Source: Physcia stellaris
Taxonomy: Eukaryota; Ascomycota; Lecanoromycetes; Caliciales; Physciaceae
Reading direction: 5' to 3'
Assembly: GCA_018902385.1 (NCBI GenBank)
Contig: JABSSW010000013.1
Location: 124,001-188,000 of the forward strand
DNA: 64,000 nucleotides
The notes below the pieces were generated by a model. The model was not told the origin of the DNA and did not search any database. It saw only the letters and a program-made list of their open reading frames with translations. The position numbers and the translations under genes are program-made. Positions 1 through 11,777 of this stretch are shown here, in pieces. Position 1 is the first letter of the stretch; each line of letters starts with the position of its first letter.

Positions 1-298
1 TCGAGGTGTGGAGGCGAGTCGGGCGCCAGAGCGTGGCAGGCCTTGTAGCTGTCTTCTCATGCTATGGTGAAATTAAGCACCTAAAGTATCACTTTCTTCA
101 GATTGTACGGAGCACGATTTCCACGACTTTTCGTTAAATATGGAAGATGTAGTCGGAGGCGTAAAAGTTCTGTACGAAAAGTGCTTGCTGGGGCCAACCC
201 TACCTTTATTGTCTGCAAAACTCTTAGGGTTACACATCTCAATTCCGACTTCAACTCCTCGACTTCAGACCTTCATAAGTTAAATACCATTTGCCAAC

Positions 299-981
299 AT
301 GAAACTAACACGCCTCCTCTCACCAACGAGCCCAATCTGCTCATCCTGCCGCCTGAGGCTCCTCTCACCCCCAACCTCAACCCGTCACCTCTCAACAACC
401 TCTCGCGCCCTCGCCGATCCACCCTCCGACACCCCATCCCCACCCAAACAACCCACAACCTTCTCCTCCATCTCCAAATCCTCCCTAAACAACACCACCA
501 ACCACCAACCTCCCCTCTCCCCCAAAAACCCTCCACCCCCTCTCCGCCAAAGAAATCGCCGACCTCATCCCCGCCTCCCTCTCCACCCCCCTCCGCCCCG
601 CGTCCCCCAGTGCCACACCACCTGCACATCTACGCCCACAACCACAACACGCACATCACGCTCACCGCCCCGGCGCGCCAACCCCTCATCTCAGTCTCCA
701 CCGGGAACCTCAATTTCCGGAAAGCGCAGCGGGGCACCTACGACGCGGCGTACCAGCTGGGGAAATACGTCATGGAGCGCATCCAGCAGCAGGGCTTGTT
801 GAAGCAGATCGAGAGCCTGCAGGTTGTATTAAGGGATTTTGGGCCGGGGAGGGAGGCGTTGACGAAGGTGCTGCTTGGGAGTGAGGGGAGGGCGATTAGG
901 GGGCGGGTGGTGAGTGTGGCGGATGCGACGCGGTTGAAGTTTGGGGGGACGAGGAGTAAGAAGCCGAGGCGGTTGGGGTAG
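299..981 (+). CDS. MRPS18: mitochondrial small-subunit ribosomal protein uS11m (S11 family), with apparent frameshifts
   Basis: Component of the mitochondrial small ribosomal subunit (uS11m; MRPS18 in yeast naming). Translation from ATG 299 gives a basic, Ser/Thr/Arg-rich start typical of a mitochondrial targeting peptide (MKLTRLLSPTSPICSSCRLR). The conserved S11 fold lies in a different frame from about 610 to 981: it runs from the LHIYAHNHNTHITLT segment through a GN.NFRKAQRGTYDAAYQ segment to the terminal RLKFGGTRSKKPRRLG, a good match to fungal uS11m. A middle stretch (about 519-610, SAKEIADLIPASL) is in the third frame. Two one-base frame changes are therefore needed, each in C-rich runs (about 480-545 and 580-615), and no GT-AG intron fits. 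I favour sequence error over a pseudogene because the C-terminal domain is well conserved. The next gene is convergent. Confidence 0.8.
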
Positions 982-1254
982 GGGGTCGGGATGGGGGTGG
1001 TGGTGGATTTGGGGTTTGGGTGGTGGAGGTTGAGGGCGGAAACCGGTCGTGTTTTGGGAGGCATTGACGGTAGGCCGTGCTTAAAGCTGTGGGTGATGGT
1101 GTCTCATCCAATTAGCAGACCCTATGTAACTATGGAAGAGCTGCGCTTTTTATATAGTACAAGACTGCATAAAGCGTTATGCCGAGAAGCGCTGAGTGGA
1201 ATCGAAGAACTGCAGTCACATATTCAAACCTGACTTTTTTACCTCCTCCCCTAC
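982..1254. other. convergent intergenic region between uS11m and the stomatin-like gene
   Basis: About 270 bases separate the stop codons of the two convergent genes. It must contain both 3' untranslated regions; I see no further gene. Confidence 0.5.
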
Positions 1255-2578
1255 CTACCGCTTCTTCCTCGTCTCTTCAAACCCTTGCAATACACTCTTG
1301 GCAACTTCATCCGTCTTTCCCAAACTTGCATCTTCCTGGTGTTTTTGGTCACCCATCCCATCCTGCTGCTTCGGCGCCCCAATCATCCCCTGTCCCCTAG
1401 CAATCGCATTCCGCTGCCCCTCGCTCACCTTCCCATATACGGCCATCGCACTAGCAATCATGCTCCCGATATCACCTACATTCCCCGGCACCACAACCGC
1501 AGTGCCCTCTTTCGCCAGCTGCCCAAACGCATCAACGTACTTCTCCGCCACACTTAATCCTACAGCCGACTGAGCGCTATCCTGTCCTTCTTTTATACTT
1601 GAAGCTACAGCCTCAATACCCCTCGCCGTAGCCTTCGCCCGCACTAATATCGCCTCCGCTTCACCACTCGCGATGTTGACCTGCTCCGCTTTCATCGCCT
1701 CTGAAGCCAGGATGACACTCTGTTTCCGTCCCTCGGCAATATTGATCGCGCTCTGCCTTTGCCCTTCAGAATCTAGAATCTCCGCTCTCTTGCTCCTCTC
1801 GGCGGTAACTTGGCGATGCATAGCTGCCACAACGCCCTCGGGGGCGTGGATGTCGCGGATCTCGTATCGCAGACAGACAACGCCCCAGCTAGAGGCGGCT
1901 TCGTTGATCGCCTCCGTGATATTGGTGTTCAGAGCTGCGCGCTCACGGAGGACGTGGTCGAGTGTCAGCCGCCCAATCTCGGAGCGCATGGTTGTTTGGG
2001 CGAGTTGGGAGATGGCGTATTCGGCGTCTTCCACACCGTAGCTGGGAGGGGATACAGTGTCAGAAGAGCTTCAAAAGATCAAAAGCACGATGATGGTCTT
2101 ACCTGGCTTTATAAGCATCCATGACCCGGGTATACAGCACTCCGTCTAGCTCTAATGTGACGTTATCCGCCGTGATGGCGCTTTGACTGGGTATCTCCAT
2201 CGCAGCTTCCTTCAAGCTCTTGACGTACGCTATTCGGTCGAGGAACGGTAGAAGGATCGCGAGACCGGGTTCTAATATGCGATTGAATTTTCCCATCCGC
2301 TCGACTATCCATGCTGTCTGTTGCGGGACGAAGCGGATGATTGTATTGGCGGGAAGGGATTGACGGGGGAAGTAGGTAGATGGAGATGAATTGGATGAGG
2401 ACGATATGGATGTCGCACCGAGAAAAGAGGTTGGCGAGACACGATTGTGGGGTGTAGTTGTGAGGGCGCGGATGGGGAGGGTGTTCAGATGTTGAGATGA
2501 ACGGAGGAGCCTAGAGGTGGAGAGAGCCTGGGGGCGGCGGAGGAGGTGAGAGGCTGTGCGGAAAGTAGAGAGCTCCAT
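1255..2578 (-). CDS. mitochondrial stomatin-like protein (SPFH/band 7 family, SLP2 type)
   Basis: Membrane-scaffold protein of the SPFH/prohibitin superfamily, expected at the mitochondrial inner membrane, where stomatin-like 2 proteins organise lipid domains and proteases. Exons read 2578-2103 and 2041-1255 around a 61-bp intron (2042-2102, GTAAGA...CAG), giving 420 residues. The junction restores the family motif DAYKASYGVEDAEYA. The first ~75 residues are Arg/Ser-rich and look like a targeting peptide; the SPFH domain follows, starting near the IRFVPQQTAWIVERMGKF segment, then the conserved QLAQTTMRSEIG motif, then an Ala/Glu-rich helical region (EGRKQSVILASEA, GEAEAI) and a polar tail. 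It lacks the long hydrophobic hairpin of classical stomatin, which fits SLP2. Start chosen at the ATG that supplies the presequence. Confidence 0.9.
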
Positions 2579-2903
2579 TCTGACCGGCTATACAAGAAGA
2601 AGTAAACTACAGCATGCGTGCAAAGCCTGGGTTGTAGAATGGGAGGGTCGATGAGGTTGATTTGAGCATTCGTAAGGCTGAAGAGGCGGGACTGATCCGC
2701 GGTAGAGAAGCTTGGCACCACTTTCTTCCTGTACGGATAAGTAGGAGTATCTTGATAATCACTTCATGATTTGGCGACTTTTCTTTCTACGACTGTTTCC
2801 TTTCGTGAGAGCGTATTTGAGCATCTAGAGCCCCCGCATTTGACCGGATTGACAGTCAGTAAGCTATCCCTTGAATCTTGGCCGACGTTGATCTACTTTC
2901 GCC

Positions 2904-3896
2904 ATGTCTGAATACTGGAAGTCGACAGTAAGTCATGCCAACCTCTTTCAAGCTTTATGCCTGACATTTGTAGCCCAAATATTGGTGCAAACATTGCAAG
3001 ACATTTGTCCGCGACACCAAACTCGAACGCACCAACCATGAGGCAACGCCTAAGCATCAAGGTAACATCAAGCGCTTTATACGAGACCTACACCGAGGTC
3101 ATGAAAAGGACGAGCGGGAGAAGCAAAGAGCAAAGAATGAAGTCGAGCGTCTGAATGGTGTGGTTTCTGGGGACCCATTGTCATCGTCAGCTAGTGCTGA
3201 GGCTCCATGGAAACGGAAGTCAGCTATTCAGCCATCAACCAGTGGCGGCAGGCAGGCAACTCCTGCAGAAAGAAAGGCACAACTAGCGCAACTCGCGGCT
3301 ATGGGTGTTGCGGTACCGGAAGATTATCGTCGAGAGATGGCTATGGCCGGGGATTGGCAGACGTTGTCAGAAACGCCAATTTACGAAGATTTTATCAAAA
3401 AGGAGGAAGATGTAAAAGATGTCAAGTCATCAGTAGCAACAAGTGATCCTTCACGCATCAACATTGGCGTCCGGAAGCGGAAATTTGAGGGTCAAGAGGA
3501 AGAGGAGGAAGCTGGTGAGAGGGTTGTGAGGAAAGGATGGGGTTCAACGACCAAAGCTTACCCCGGATCTGGTGGGGACTTGGACTTGGACGCTCTTTTA
3601 AACAATCCGAAGCCATCTACCCCTGCCGATTCTAGTTTGGGTTCTGGTACCGTCGAGGCATCTCAACCTTTAATGGGAATGCGCCCATCCATTACGCAGG
3701 GTAACTCTGAAGCAGAAAAGGCGACAGCACCTGGCGCGTCCCCAATCAAGAAAGAAGACTCTATGTCGCAGGATGCCCGCTGAGTTTCAGTCCATCAGCT
3801 GATGGCCGGGAAGCCATCGTCAAGGACGAGGACGATACAGCAGCCGGCGGAATCGTCTTCAAGAAACGTAAGGCGAAGCCGATTAGGGGTAAATGA
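2904..3896 (+). CDS. U1-type zinc-finger protein, WBP4-like splicing factor
   Basis: Predicted nuclear pre-mRNA splicing protein. Exon 1 (2904-2927) encodes MSEYWKST; a 46-bp intron (2928-2973, GTAAGT...TAG) follows; exon 2 begins with a matrin/U1-C type zinc finger, W-C-x2-C (WCKHCK) with two His (NHEATPKH) about 15 residues on, and a basic helix (IKRFIRDLHRGHEKDE). The rest is acidic, Ser-rich and disordered, with PIKKED and a basic end (VFKKRKAKPIRGK) that lies in another frame after 3783. That tail is reached either by a 53-bp intron at 3738-3790 (a weak GTCCCC donor but a fair branch site and TTTCAG acceptor) or by one missing base near 3780. Architecture matches fungal WBP4/formin-binding-21 homologues without a visible WW domain. 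Confidence 0.8.
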
Positions 3897-4266
3897 ATCT
3901 GTCATTTCCGTTGTCTTTCAAACGAGATTTCAATACAGAAATGGAGAGCTTCACCTTTCCAGGATCGATGTACCACACAGGCTAAGGAACAAGGAGAGAT
4001 GCCACAGCAAACTCATCTATCAATTCTTTGCAGATCAGACCTTGGCTGATGGCGATATATGGCTATTCACCGAAGGAAAGAATCTCTACTCGACCTGTAG
4101 TGGAGATTGTCTTCGAGATGACATAATTAGTCAGCTCGTAGACAACGTCATGCTACCGACCCCACACCCGAATGGATCTCTTCCTCCTTTGAGTATCTCA
4201 CATATTCGAATAAAATCTCTAACTATCAAAGTTCAAGACGTTACTCTTATAGTCTCCACGAACAAG

Positions 4267-5690
4267 ATGAAGGAAGTCATCGTCTCTAAAGGCCCTAAAT
4301 GCAAAATCATTGACTCTCCCATTCCGCTACCGGGTGATAACCAAGTCACCATAAAGGTTGTTGTATCTGGATCAAATCCAAAGGACTGGAAACGGGCAGA
4401 AGCAGGCGGTGAGCTCAACACTGGAGATGACATTGCTGGCGTTGTGCATACCGTCGGCTCCAACGTCGTCGAGTTCAAGCCTGGAGATAGGGTCGTAAGT
4501 TGACCATACCAATTACTAGTATAAGAGCACGCGATAACATTGCAGGCTGCATTTCATCAAATGATGGCTCCTCATGGATCTTTCGCTGAATACGCTGTTA
4601 GTGAAGCGCACACGACCTTTCACATACCGAAGAAGACTTCCTTCGAAGGTACATTAATCCGAATCTCCTTACCCTGAATTTCCTATTGTCTATGGAAACA
4701 TTATTCCATCCTGATACCTGCCACGGCATAGTAGAATTGCAATAGACTTGTATAAGAGTCTTTCCACACAAGTGCAACCCAAGACAAATCACGGTTTCCC
4801 GTTTTTGGGTTGCTATAAAGTCCAATCCCTGTCATCCTTTCCTTTGCAAAACCCTTTTTGTCGAACGTCCCGAGGGCCTGTTCCAAGTTCTCATACTCCG
4901 CACCATCGAACGTCCTCCAACAAGCCCCCACTAACCTCTCCTCAACCATCCAGAAGCCGCCACCCTCCCCCTAGCCGCCATGACAGCCGCCTACGGCCTC
5001 TACCAACGCCTCTCCCTCCCCCTCCCCTGGCACCCGACCAGCACCCCAACCCCCCTCATCATCTACGGCGCCGCCACAGCCGTCGGCTCCTACGCCATCC
5101 AACTGGCCCAGCTCTCAAACATCCACCCCCTAATCTGCATCGCCGGCAACGGCATCCCTTACGTCGAATCCCAGCTCTCGGCCCAAAAGGGGGACGTGGT
5201 ACTCGACTACCGCGTCGGCAACGAGCAGCTAGTCCAGAAACTCAAGACCGTGGTCGTGAGTGTGGGCGGGAGGGTAGAGTACGCGTTCGATTGCGTCAGC
5301 GAACATAACTCCTATCAGAATATCTGCCAGGTGCTAGCGAGCGATGGGGGCGGGAAGATCACGCTTATCCTCCCGAATAAATCGTACGATGATATCCCGG
5401 AGGGGATAGAGCAGAGTGTTACCTTCGTCGGCGGCGCGCATAGGGATACGGATTCTGAGCCGTGGGGGAAGAAGACTGGGACTCCGGTTGGGAATCCGGA
5501 GTTTGCGTATCTGATGTTTCGGTTTATGGGGAGGGGGTTGCAGGAGGGTTGGTTTAGGGGCCATCCGTATGAGGTTGTGCCTGGGGGGTTGGGCGGCGTG
5601 GAGGAGGGGTTGAGGAGGTTGAGGGAGGGGAAGGTGAGTGCTAGGAAATTGGTGTTTAGGATTGAGGAGACGGAGGGGGTGGAGAGGTAG
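4267..5690 (+). CDS. zinc-type medium-chain oxidoreductase (MDR; ToxD/trans-enoyl reductase-like)
   Basis: NADPH-dependent reductase of the quinone-reductase/enoyl-reductase branch of the MDR superfamily. Exons: 4267-4494, 4546-4648, 4954-5690, separated by a 51-bp intron (GTAAGT...GCAG) and an unusually long 305-bp intron (4649-4953); product 355 residues. The GroES-like N-terminal domain carries SGSNPKDWKRAE and GDDIAGVVHTVGSNV; the joined exons read PKKTSFEEAATLPLAAMTAA, the normal family transition; the cofactor-binding loop is GAATAVG near residues 149-155. Catalytic zinc ligands of alcohol dehydrogenases are absent, as in the zinc-free reductases. Such enzymes serve polyketide pathways or stand alone; there is no polyketide synthase here, so the substrate is unknown. 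Confidence 0.88.
4701..4949 (-). other. 82-codon antisense ORF inside the 305-bp intron of the MDR gene
   Basis: The third-exon acceptor of the MDR gene is preceded by a 305-bp intron, several times the local average. On its minus strand an ATG at 4949 opens 82 codons ending at 4701, filling most of the intron. The product is balanced, not low-complexity (starts MVEERLVGACWRTFDGAEYE; later WVALVWKDSYTSLLQFYYAVAG). I recognise no family. It could be chance, a relic of inserted DNA, or a real short antisense gene. The sequence shows only the open frame and its exact fit within the intron. Confidence 0.25.
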
Positions 5691-6740
5691 AGGACTCATT
5701 GAGTCATGGGGAAATTGAATGGGGACTTGAATGGGCTTTTTTCTCTGAAAGTGACAAGGGGGAGGTGATGAGAGGAGCAGTATGATGGATGCCTTTTTCA
5801 CAATTCTTTTTCCCAAGTTGCATAGGAGGAGAGACACACCAAGGGTGTTTCTGCACGAAAACAGGAGTAGGATTGCCTATTGCAACATCCAGGAAATTTT
5901 TTGATCCCAGTCTTATCTTCTCTTCTTATCTCCTCCTCCCCCCCCCTTCCCCTCCTAAAACCTCACTACCTAAATAATCCGAACAAGCCCAAAATAACCG
6001 CGTTTCTCGAGCCTGATACAAACCGTCAAAAGTAGAGAGTTTGAAGCGGAGTGGATTTACCCCACCGACATCCCCATCTACAACCTTGACATCCAATTCC
6101 GCTCACTTCGATATATCTACCTGATGACTCGAGAACTTGCTGGGGTTTCACCAAAAACCGGCCAAATTCTTAGATCCTCAATTCGCAAAGGATGTGATAA
6201 CTACCAGAGAATATCCTTCCTTTTTTGGGGGGGAGATGGGAAACCATGCTGCGGGTAGGGGTGTCAGAATAGCAAAATGGGGATGTCTGAAACGGTAAAT
6301 TAAAATAGAAAGACAATACAGCATCAGATTGTGGTTTACTTCAAGCGATGACGGATGTAAAGGCGTCGAGTTTATTACTGTCGAAAGGGAAGTGATATTA
6401 TAACGTTAACGCCCTGCTCCTTTCCCGTTTCCCCGCTCCATTTTCCTGTTCCCTTTCCCTGGTAGATCGATGCTAGTATCTCAGTAATGTCTTCAAGACA
6501 GAAGCCGGCAAGATAACGCCTTTGATCCAAGCACCAGCTCCAGTACCCCTGATTAAATAACGCCCTCGCCATGATTAGAAGAAAAAAACGATGATACATA
6601 TAAATAAACTGCGAGAAAGTACGTAACGTAGCCATGGCCATAGATGCATCCCATGTTCCGTCATCCGTGGGCCACTCCATTGGTCGGTCCTGTTGCTAGA
6701 TTGATAAAAATGCGAATAAAGGTCGTAGGTAGGTAGACTT
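5691..6740. other. intergenic region between convergent genes
   Basis: About 1.05 kb between the MDR stop and the stop of the coiled-coil gene. It holds pyrimidine-rich tracts, including a long C run near 5940-5949 and a G run near 6226. A 101-codon minus ORF (6375-6680) has no recognisable features. I see no supported gene; much of this is probably 3' UTR. Confidence 0.4.
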
Positions 6741-9700
6741 TTAATCCCTCATCAGCTCATCGACCTTCTTCTTCTCGGTGTCGATGGCGGATTGCAGTTT
6801 TCGGGTTTGGCGCATCGCTTCGTCCCTGCAAGTGTGTTCGTCAGCTCCCTTTCCTTCATTCCCGATTCCTTATCGGCAAATAGCGTAATGGAGATATAAG
6901 GAAAAAAGAAGAAAAGGGAAGAAGAAAGAACAAGACATACCTCTGAATCTGCAACTCCGCAACCTCAATCTGCGCCGTATTCATCCTCCCCACAACCTCC
7001 TTCATCTCCCGATCCGCATCCCCCAACGCAGCCTCCAGCTCACTGACCTTGCGCTCCAAAACCTCCGTCCGCAGCGCCTCGTTCATACTCATGCCCTGCC
7101 CGCTCGTCGTCTTATCCAGCCTCGGGCTCTTGAGCGCGAATATCGGACTTCGGGGCGAGGTTCCCTTCTCCGGGGAAAAGAGGGTAGGGGTCCGCAGCCC
7201 GCTCTTGATGCGCTGCAGTTGCTGATTATGGCTGTCGTTCAGCTCCCTTAATTCATCCTCGTGGCTCAGAAACAGTTCCTCGGAATGCTGCTGCGCGCTC
7301 ATCAGTTTGTCCTCCAGCGTCTTCAGCTTCCCCTGCATGCCCGTGATCCGCGACGCCGAGGCCTTCTGTTCTCTCTCGCCGCGGCCGACTGCTTCCGCCA
7401 ATCGCTGCCGGAGGTCACTGTTGGAGTCCAGTTGCCGTCGGACTTGCGCTGCGAGGACTTCGACGCGGTTGGCCGAGGCGCGTAGCTCGATTGCTAGGCT
7501 TGCGTTGTCGCTCTCGTGGAAGTTTTCGGCTTCTTCGAGCGATTCGGCTTTGGCGCGGTAGGCGTCTGCTTGTCGCTGGGCGGCGTCGCGCTCGGTCTCG
7601 GCGTCGTTGATGCTTCGTAGGAGAAGGGAAAGGGTTTCTTCCGTGTTTGCGTCGTCGGCGATTGTTGGTGCTTGGCCTCTTAGCTCGCGGAGCTTCGATA
7701 TCGATATGGCTTGTGTGTTCTGGAGGTCTTTGTAAGCTCTCTCCAGTGAGGCAGACGTGGCCACGTCTCGCTCGAGATCATCAGAGGTTCTTCCATCTTG
7801 CGAAGATTGTCTAGGAATTTCGGGAATCAGGATGTCATGCTCGTTCAGGAGCAACCTCAGAGAGCTTGTCTCTTGCTCAGCACGGTCAAGATCCTTCTTC
7901 AATCCTCCCAAACCCTTTTCGCATTGCCACTTTTGATTGAGGGCGTCGTCGGCACGCCGCCTAAGTTGATTAATCTCATACCGTAAGCCCTTGACCTCTT
8001 TCTCGAATCCCGTCCGTCGTGGCGATTGATCATGTAGAGCACGATCTCTCTCTGCTTCTAGAGCTTTCATTCTCTTTTGGTGTTCCCGATTCTGATATGT
8101 TTGTCGATCGAGTAAACTCTTCAAAGCTCCATGTAAAGCATCCCGCTGGAGCTCGATATCTTTGACCCGTTCCGCCAGTGACTCCTTGCTTTCTCGCTCT
8201 TTAGTAGATGTCGAGTTGGACCGAGATAATGATCCCATTGAGCCTGATTTAGATAGACCCATCACGGTGCCACGAGCCAGAGAATTTGATCTTGTCAAGC
8301 CTGCCCTTGGACCAGGAGACAAGGGCGAGGGTAACACATCCTGTCCCTCTTCCTCATTGATAGTATTGAACCGCGATGATTGTTGTTGCATCTCGGTCTG
8401 AAGCCTCCTCGCATTGGCCAGTGTAGTGTTTTCGTCCTTCATCGACTGCAGATCTTGTTGTACCTTTGAATGCTCATACTGTAGCTTCTGAAATTCTGTC
8501 GCCTCTATCTCAAGACCTTCGATGCGAAGCTGCAACTGTGGCACTACTTCATCACGGAGGTTATCTCTCTCGTCAGTCACATGTGCAATCTCCCCACGTA
8601 ATGCCTTCAACAGATCCTCAAAGTTTTCTTTCGTCCGCCGCTCTTCCTGAAGCCGCCGGCGAGAGTCTTCCACAGCGCTTTCGAGATCTCGAAGACGATT
8701 AGCGGCACTGGAAGAGGCTACGCGCTCTTGATCAATCTGCATTACAATCAGTAGGGGCCTGAGAACCAAGTACTAATCAACCTACATGTTGCATTTGCTC
8801 CCCCATTTGTTGAACGTGCAGCTCAAGTGCCTTTCTTCGATCCCGTTCGTCCTGTAGCTTCTGGTAGAGATCGACCTTGACCTGTGCTTGCTCCTGTTCC
8901 GATACTCGCTTTTGTTTTGCTACATCTTCCGATTTCGCACTTCCGTAATCACTCATAGGATACCGTATCGAACTTGTGCCTGAATCTGAGAAATAGTCGC
9001 TCGTCCGCCTATTGAGATCTGGCCCTTGGGTAGCTTCCTGTCGTAGTTGCTCTACCGTATCTTCAAGTTCCATCTCCCTCCTGATAGACCCTGCAAGCTC
9101 CAATGTGACCTCCCGCAGCTCGTCCTCCATGTCGGCGATATGCACCGCTGAGTTCTGAGCTGATGGTGGCATCGGGAAGCCGGTGTCTGTCCTAAAGCTT
9201 CCTCGTGAATGTCCATTTCCATTTGCTTTCGATATGTCAATAGCTTGTGGCTTGATTGTGGAATTGTAGCTGGTGAATGAATGCGAACGTGGGGACGGTG
9301 CGGGTGATCGGCTGCCGGCAGATGAATTCGAGGGCGAATGTCCGGCTACACGTGTTGAGTTCCCCCAACCAAAGAAAGATGTGAGTTTATTGGGTCCAGG
9401 AGATCGAGGTGTTTTTGTAATGACTGTAGGATCGGTCGTGTCGTAATCGGAGAAAAATTGTGAGCTGCTATTGATATTGACATTCGAGGGTCGATTGCTA
9501 GGATGGAGGGAGGTGGTAGCTGCTCTTTGTATACTGCCATTCGCCATCCCCTTCTTATCCTTCCCAGGACCTAGGGATTCCGAATCGCTGACTATTCGTC
9601 CATGATTCGACTTTGTGGGAGAGATGGGCCTGTCAAAGATTTCGTGAGCCTGTCGCTGAGCTGTTGCAGGCGTAAGGGCGAATTGACTGGTCGTTGATGT

Positions 9701-10121
9701 GATGGGCGATTTTCCGCGAGGGTATCTGGATGCAAAGATTAGAGAGGATCACCAAGGATTGACTGGCTTACTGGTCGAGGTCGCGGACGACGAGGGGCGG
9801 CGATTCGATTGAAGGCGGCAGCCAAGGCACACGAGGAGCCGAGTGAGTGTCGGTTTTCTTGATCTCCGACTCTTCTTCCCCGACCGCTACGACGAGTCCT
9901 CCCGAGGACAAAGGTTGCCTTGGACCTGAGCCCGAGGCGGACGAAGGTAGAGGTTTCCGTCGGACAGGCGAAGCGGTGTTGATTTTGGAATTCTGTGCCT
10001 GGAAGGAAGAGAAAGAGGGAACGTTGATAGTGGCAGGCTTCGACCGTGCGGGGATAGGAGTTGTCGCAGCGGTGGAGGCAGAAGGTGCGCCGTTATGGAG
10101 CGAAGATCGTCCACGATCCAT
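6741..10121 (-). CDS. large coiled-coil protein with disordered Ser/Pro-rich N-terminus
   Basis: Four exons on the minus strand: 10121-9772, 9725-8786, 8736-6941 and 6825-6741, with introns of 46, 49 and 115 bp that all have good GT...AG ends and keep frame; 1,056 residues. The first ~330 residues are Ser/Pro/Thr-rich and disordered, with a possible FFGWGN short motif. From about residue 350 nearly everything is heptad-rich coiled coil (ELREVTLELAGSIRREMELE, LQDERDRRKALELHVQQMGE), broken by a Ser-rich hinge. The last exon closes with KKKVDELMRD. It resembles uncharacterised ascomycete coiled-coil proteins; a role in cytoskeleton or septum organisation would be a guess. The start is uncertain: the frame stays open upstream to about 10260 without an ATG, so an additional 5' exon is likely. 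Confidence 0.75.
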
Positions 10122-10261
10122 ATCAAGCGCTGGGGTCACCGAATAGTGCGGATGGTCATGTTGTGCGCATGCAGCCAGGCGCTGTGCAAGCTCCTTTCGA
10201 AGGGCTTTGGCAGTGAGATTGCGAATAGGAGAGGGACTAGTTCTTTGGCGTTCAGAGTCGC

Positions 10262-11059
10262 ATTAATTGTCTTGATTAATTTGTTACAGGAGATAAGATC
10301 GTCGGAACGAACAATCTCAGACCGGTGAGAGGTCGATGAGGAGTCAGGAGTGGAAACGCGGCGTGGTTTGGTTCAGCCGGTCAGCGGTAAGACGTTTTGG
10401 TAGTGGAAACAAGAAACGGGTCTTATCCTCAATGAGACTAGACGAAAATGTGCAGAGATGAGATGATTGACCGGAAAGCGCTCGGGCGGCTGCAGGTACG
10501 TACAGCACCGAACCACGGGAAGGTCACGTTTTGTATTCGGTTTTATTACGGATGATCTTCAGGGGAAGGCTGCATCTGTCGCATGTCTTCCCGCTCCACC
10601 CATTTCAAGAGGCTTCAATCTCCGCTGAATACATAATCGCATTGAAGGCAGAAACAATGTCTTTATCTGAACCATGGATGAGAAAAGCCCTTGCTACTCC
10701 GCTATGCTTCCACGATTTTGTCAAAGAACCAGGGGTAAAAAGCCAATTTAGATCAATATCTGGTCTTGGCATTTGAAGATTTTAATCTCCGATATCCCGT
10801 CAGCCCCTGAGCCTCGTCCTCGAGATCTGCAAGTAAGAAATGCACCACCGACTGGACTATCAAATCATCTCAAATACTACTCCTTTTCTCTCCTTCTTCC
10901 CACCATAAGATGTTCATTCGAAATTGGACTTTGTACATTTGGCTATTTCAGTCTCCCTCAACACCACATTGCTTTGTCCAATTTCACCTCCAACACTGAA
11001 CGCTCTTCCGTCTTAAGTATCAGACTGTTGGCCAAGTTGAGCCGTCATCGTCAACCCCT
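10262..11059. other. intergenic region, upstream of the coiled-coil gene
   Basis: Likely holds the promoter and a missed 5' exon of the coiled-coil gene, then the 3' end of the RidA gene. Plus-strand ORFs at 10531-10776 and 10773-11330 run antisense to or next to these genes and have no recognisable content. Confidence 0.35.
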
Positions 11060-11777
11060 TTACTGCTTCGTTCCTGTCTCAACTTGTGCAATCACTTCAA
11101 TCTCCACGTCATACTTCCCCCGCCAACCCCGCCACCCCCAGCATCGTCCACAATGGCTGATGATCAGGGCACCATTTCTCCATGTTCTTCCGCATCGCTT
11201 GCATATGCATCGCGTTTCTGTCCGGATCGTCCATACCGACGTGGTAGCTCATGATCTTGTAGACGTCACTGAACCCACGGCTGCCGCCGTGGCGAAGGAG
11301 ACTGTCGACTGTATGGAAGTGCATCAGTGAAAGGCAATCATAGGGGTCTAGACATGTTCCTTTGATTGCAGCCATACCATTACACGAGATTCGGGTTAGA
11401 GAGGAGAAGAAGGGTAAAATGGAATGTAAAAGTTGACGAATGACTCACTACCCTCGAATATTTGCCCTGTCTGGCTCTCAATATCATTCGATACCTCTCC
11501 GATCGCTGGAGAGCCCGCTAATATGCCATAATCAGCAACTTCTATTCTCTGATTGTTGGGTATCATGATTGGATGATGTAGTCTATTGCCCCTGATTCTT
11601 GTGTTTCCTATCTGTACCGCTCCCAAACAACACCGAGGAACGAACAAGGTCGGATAAGTTCTTACTTTGTCCTGAGATCTCGATTCGGTCACCTATCCGA
11701 ACAGCTTGGCTGAACCAAAACTTCTTACGGAGGGTCTCGCCCTGTCCAGGAGGTACAATGTAACTGAGGTGAGACAT
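11060..11777 (-). CDS. RidA/YjgF/YER057c family protein (with one-base frameshift)
   Basis: Member of the RidA family (enamine/imine deaminase or related; formerly L-PSP endoribonuclease). Exons: 11777-11666, 11517-11449 and 11308-11060, around introns of 148 bp (GTAAGA...TTAG) and 140 bp (GTGAGT...ACAG). ATG 11777 opens MSHLSYIVPPGQGETLRKKF; then the family strand VRIGDRIEISGQ, a second segment (IGEVSNDIESQTGQIFEGID) and GFSDVYKIMSYHVGMDDP. Near the end the frame breaks at a C5 run (11117-11121 on the plus strand); reading one base fewer continues into YDVEIEVIAQVETGTKQ and stop, which is the expected C-terminal strand of the family. I read this as a sequence error rather than a true truncation. 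Longer than bacterial RidA, as is common in fungi. Confidence 0.82.

Noticed and set aside
273-629. 118-codon minus ORF over the uS11m gene
   Set aside because: Low-complexity Gly/Trp/Arg product, the antisense shadow of a C-rich coding region.
3802-4266. Upstream extension of the MDR frame
   Set aside because: Overlaps the zinc-finger gene's end and lacks family similarity; the MDR family starts at the ATG at 4267.
7261-8702. Plus-strand ORFs over the coiled-coil gene
   Set aside because: Antisense shadows of a well-supported 1,056-residue coding frame.
10773-11330. 185-codon plus ORF
   Set aside because: Runs antisense over the RidA exon; no recognisable content.
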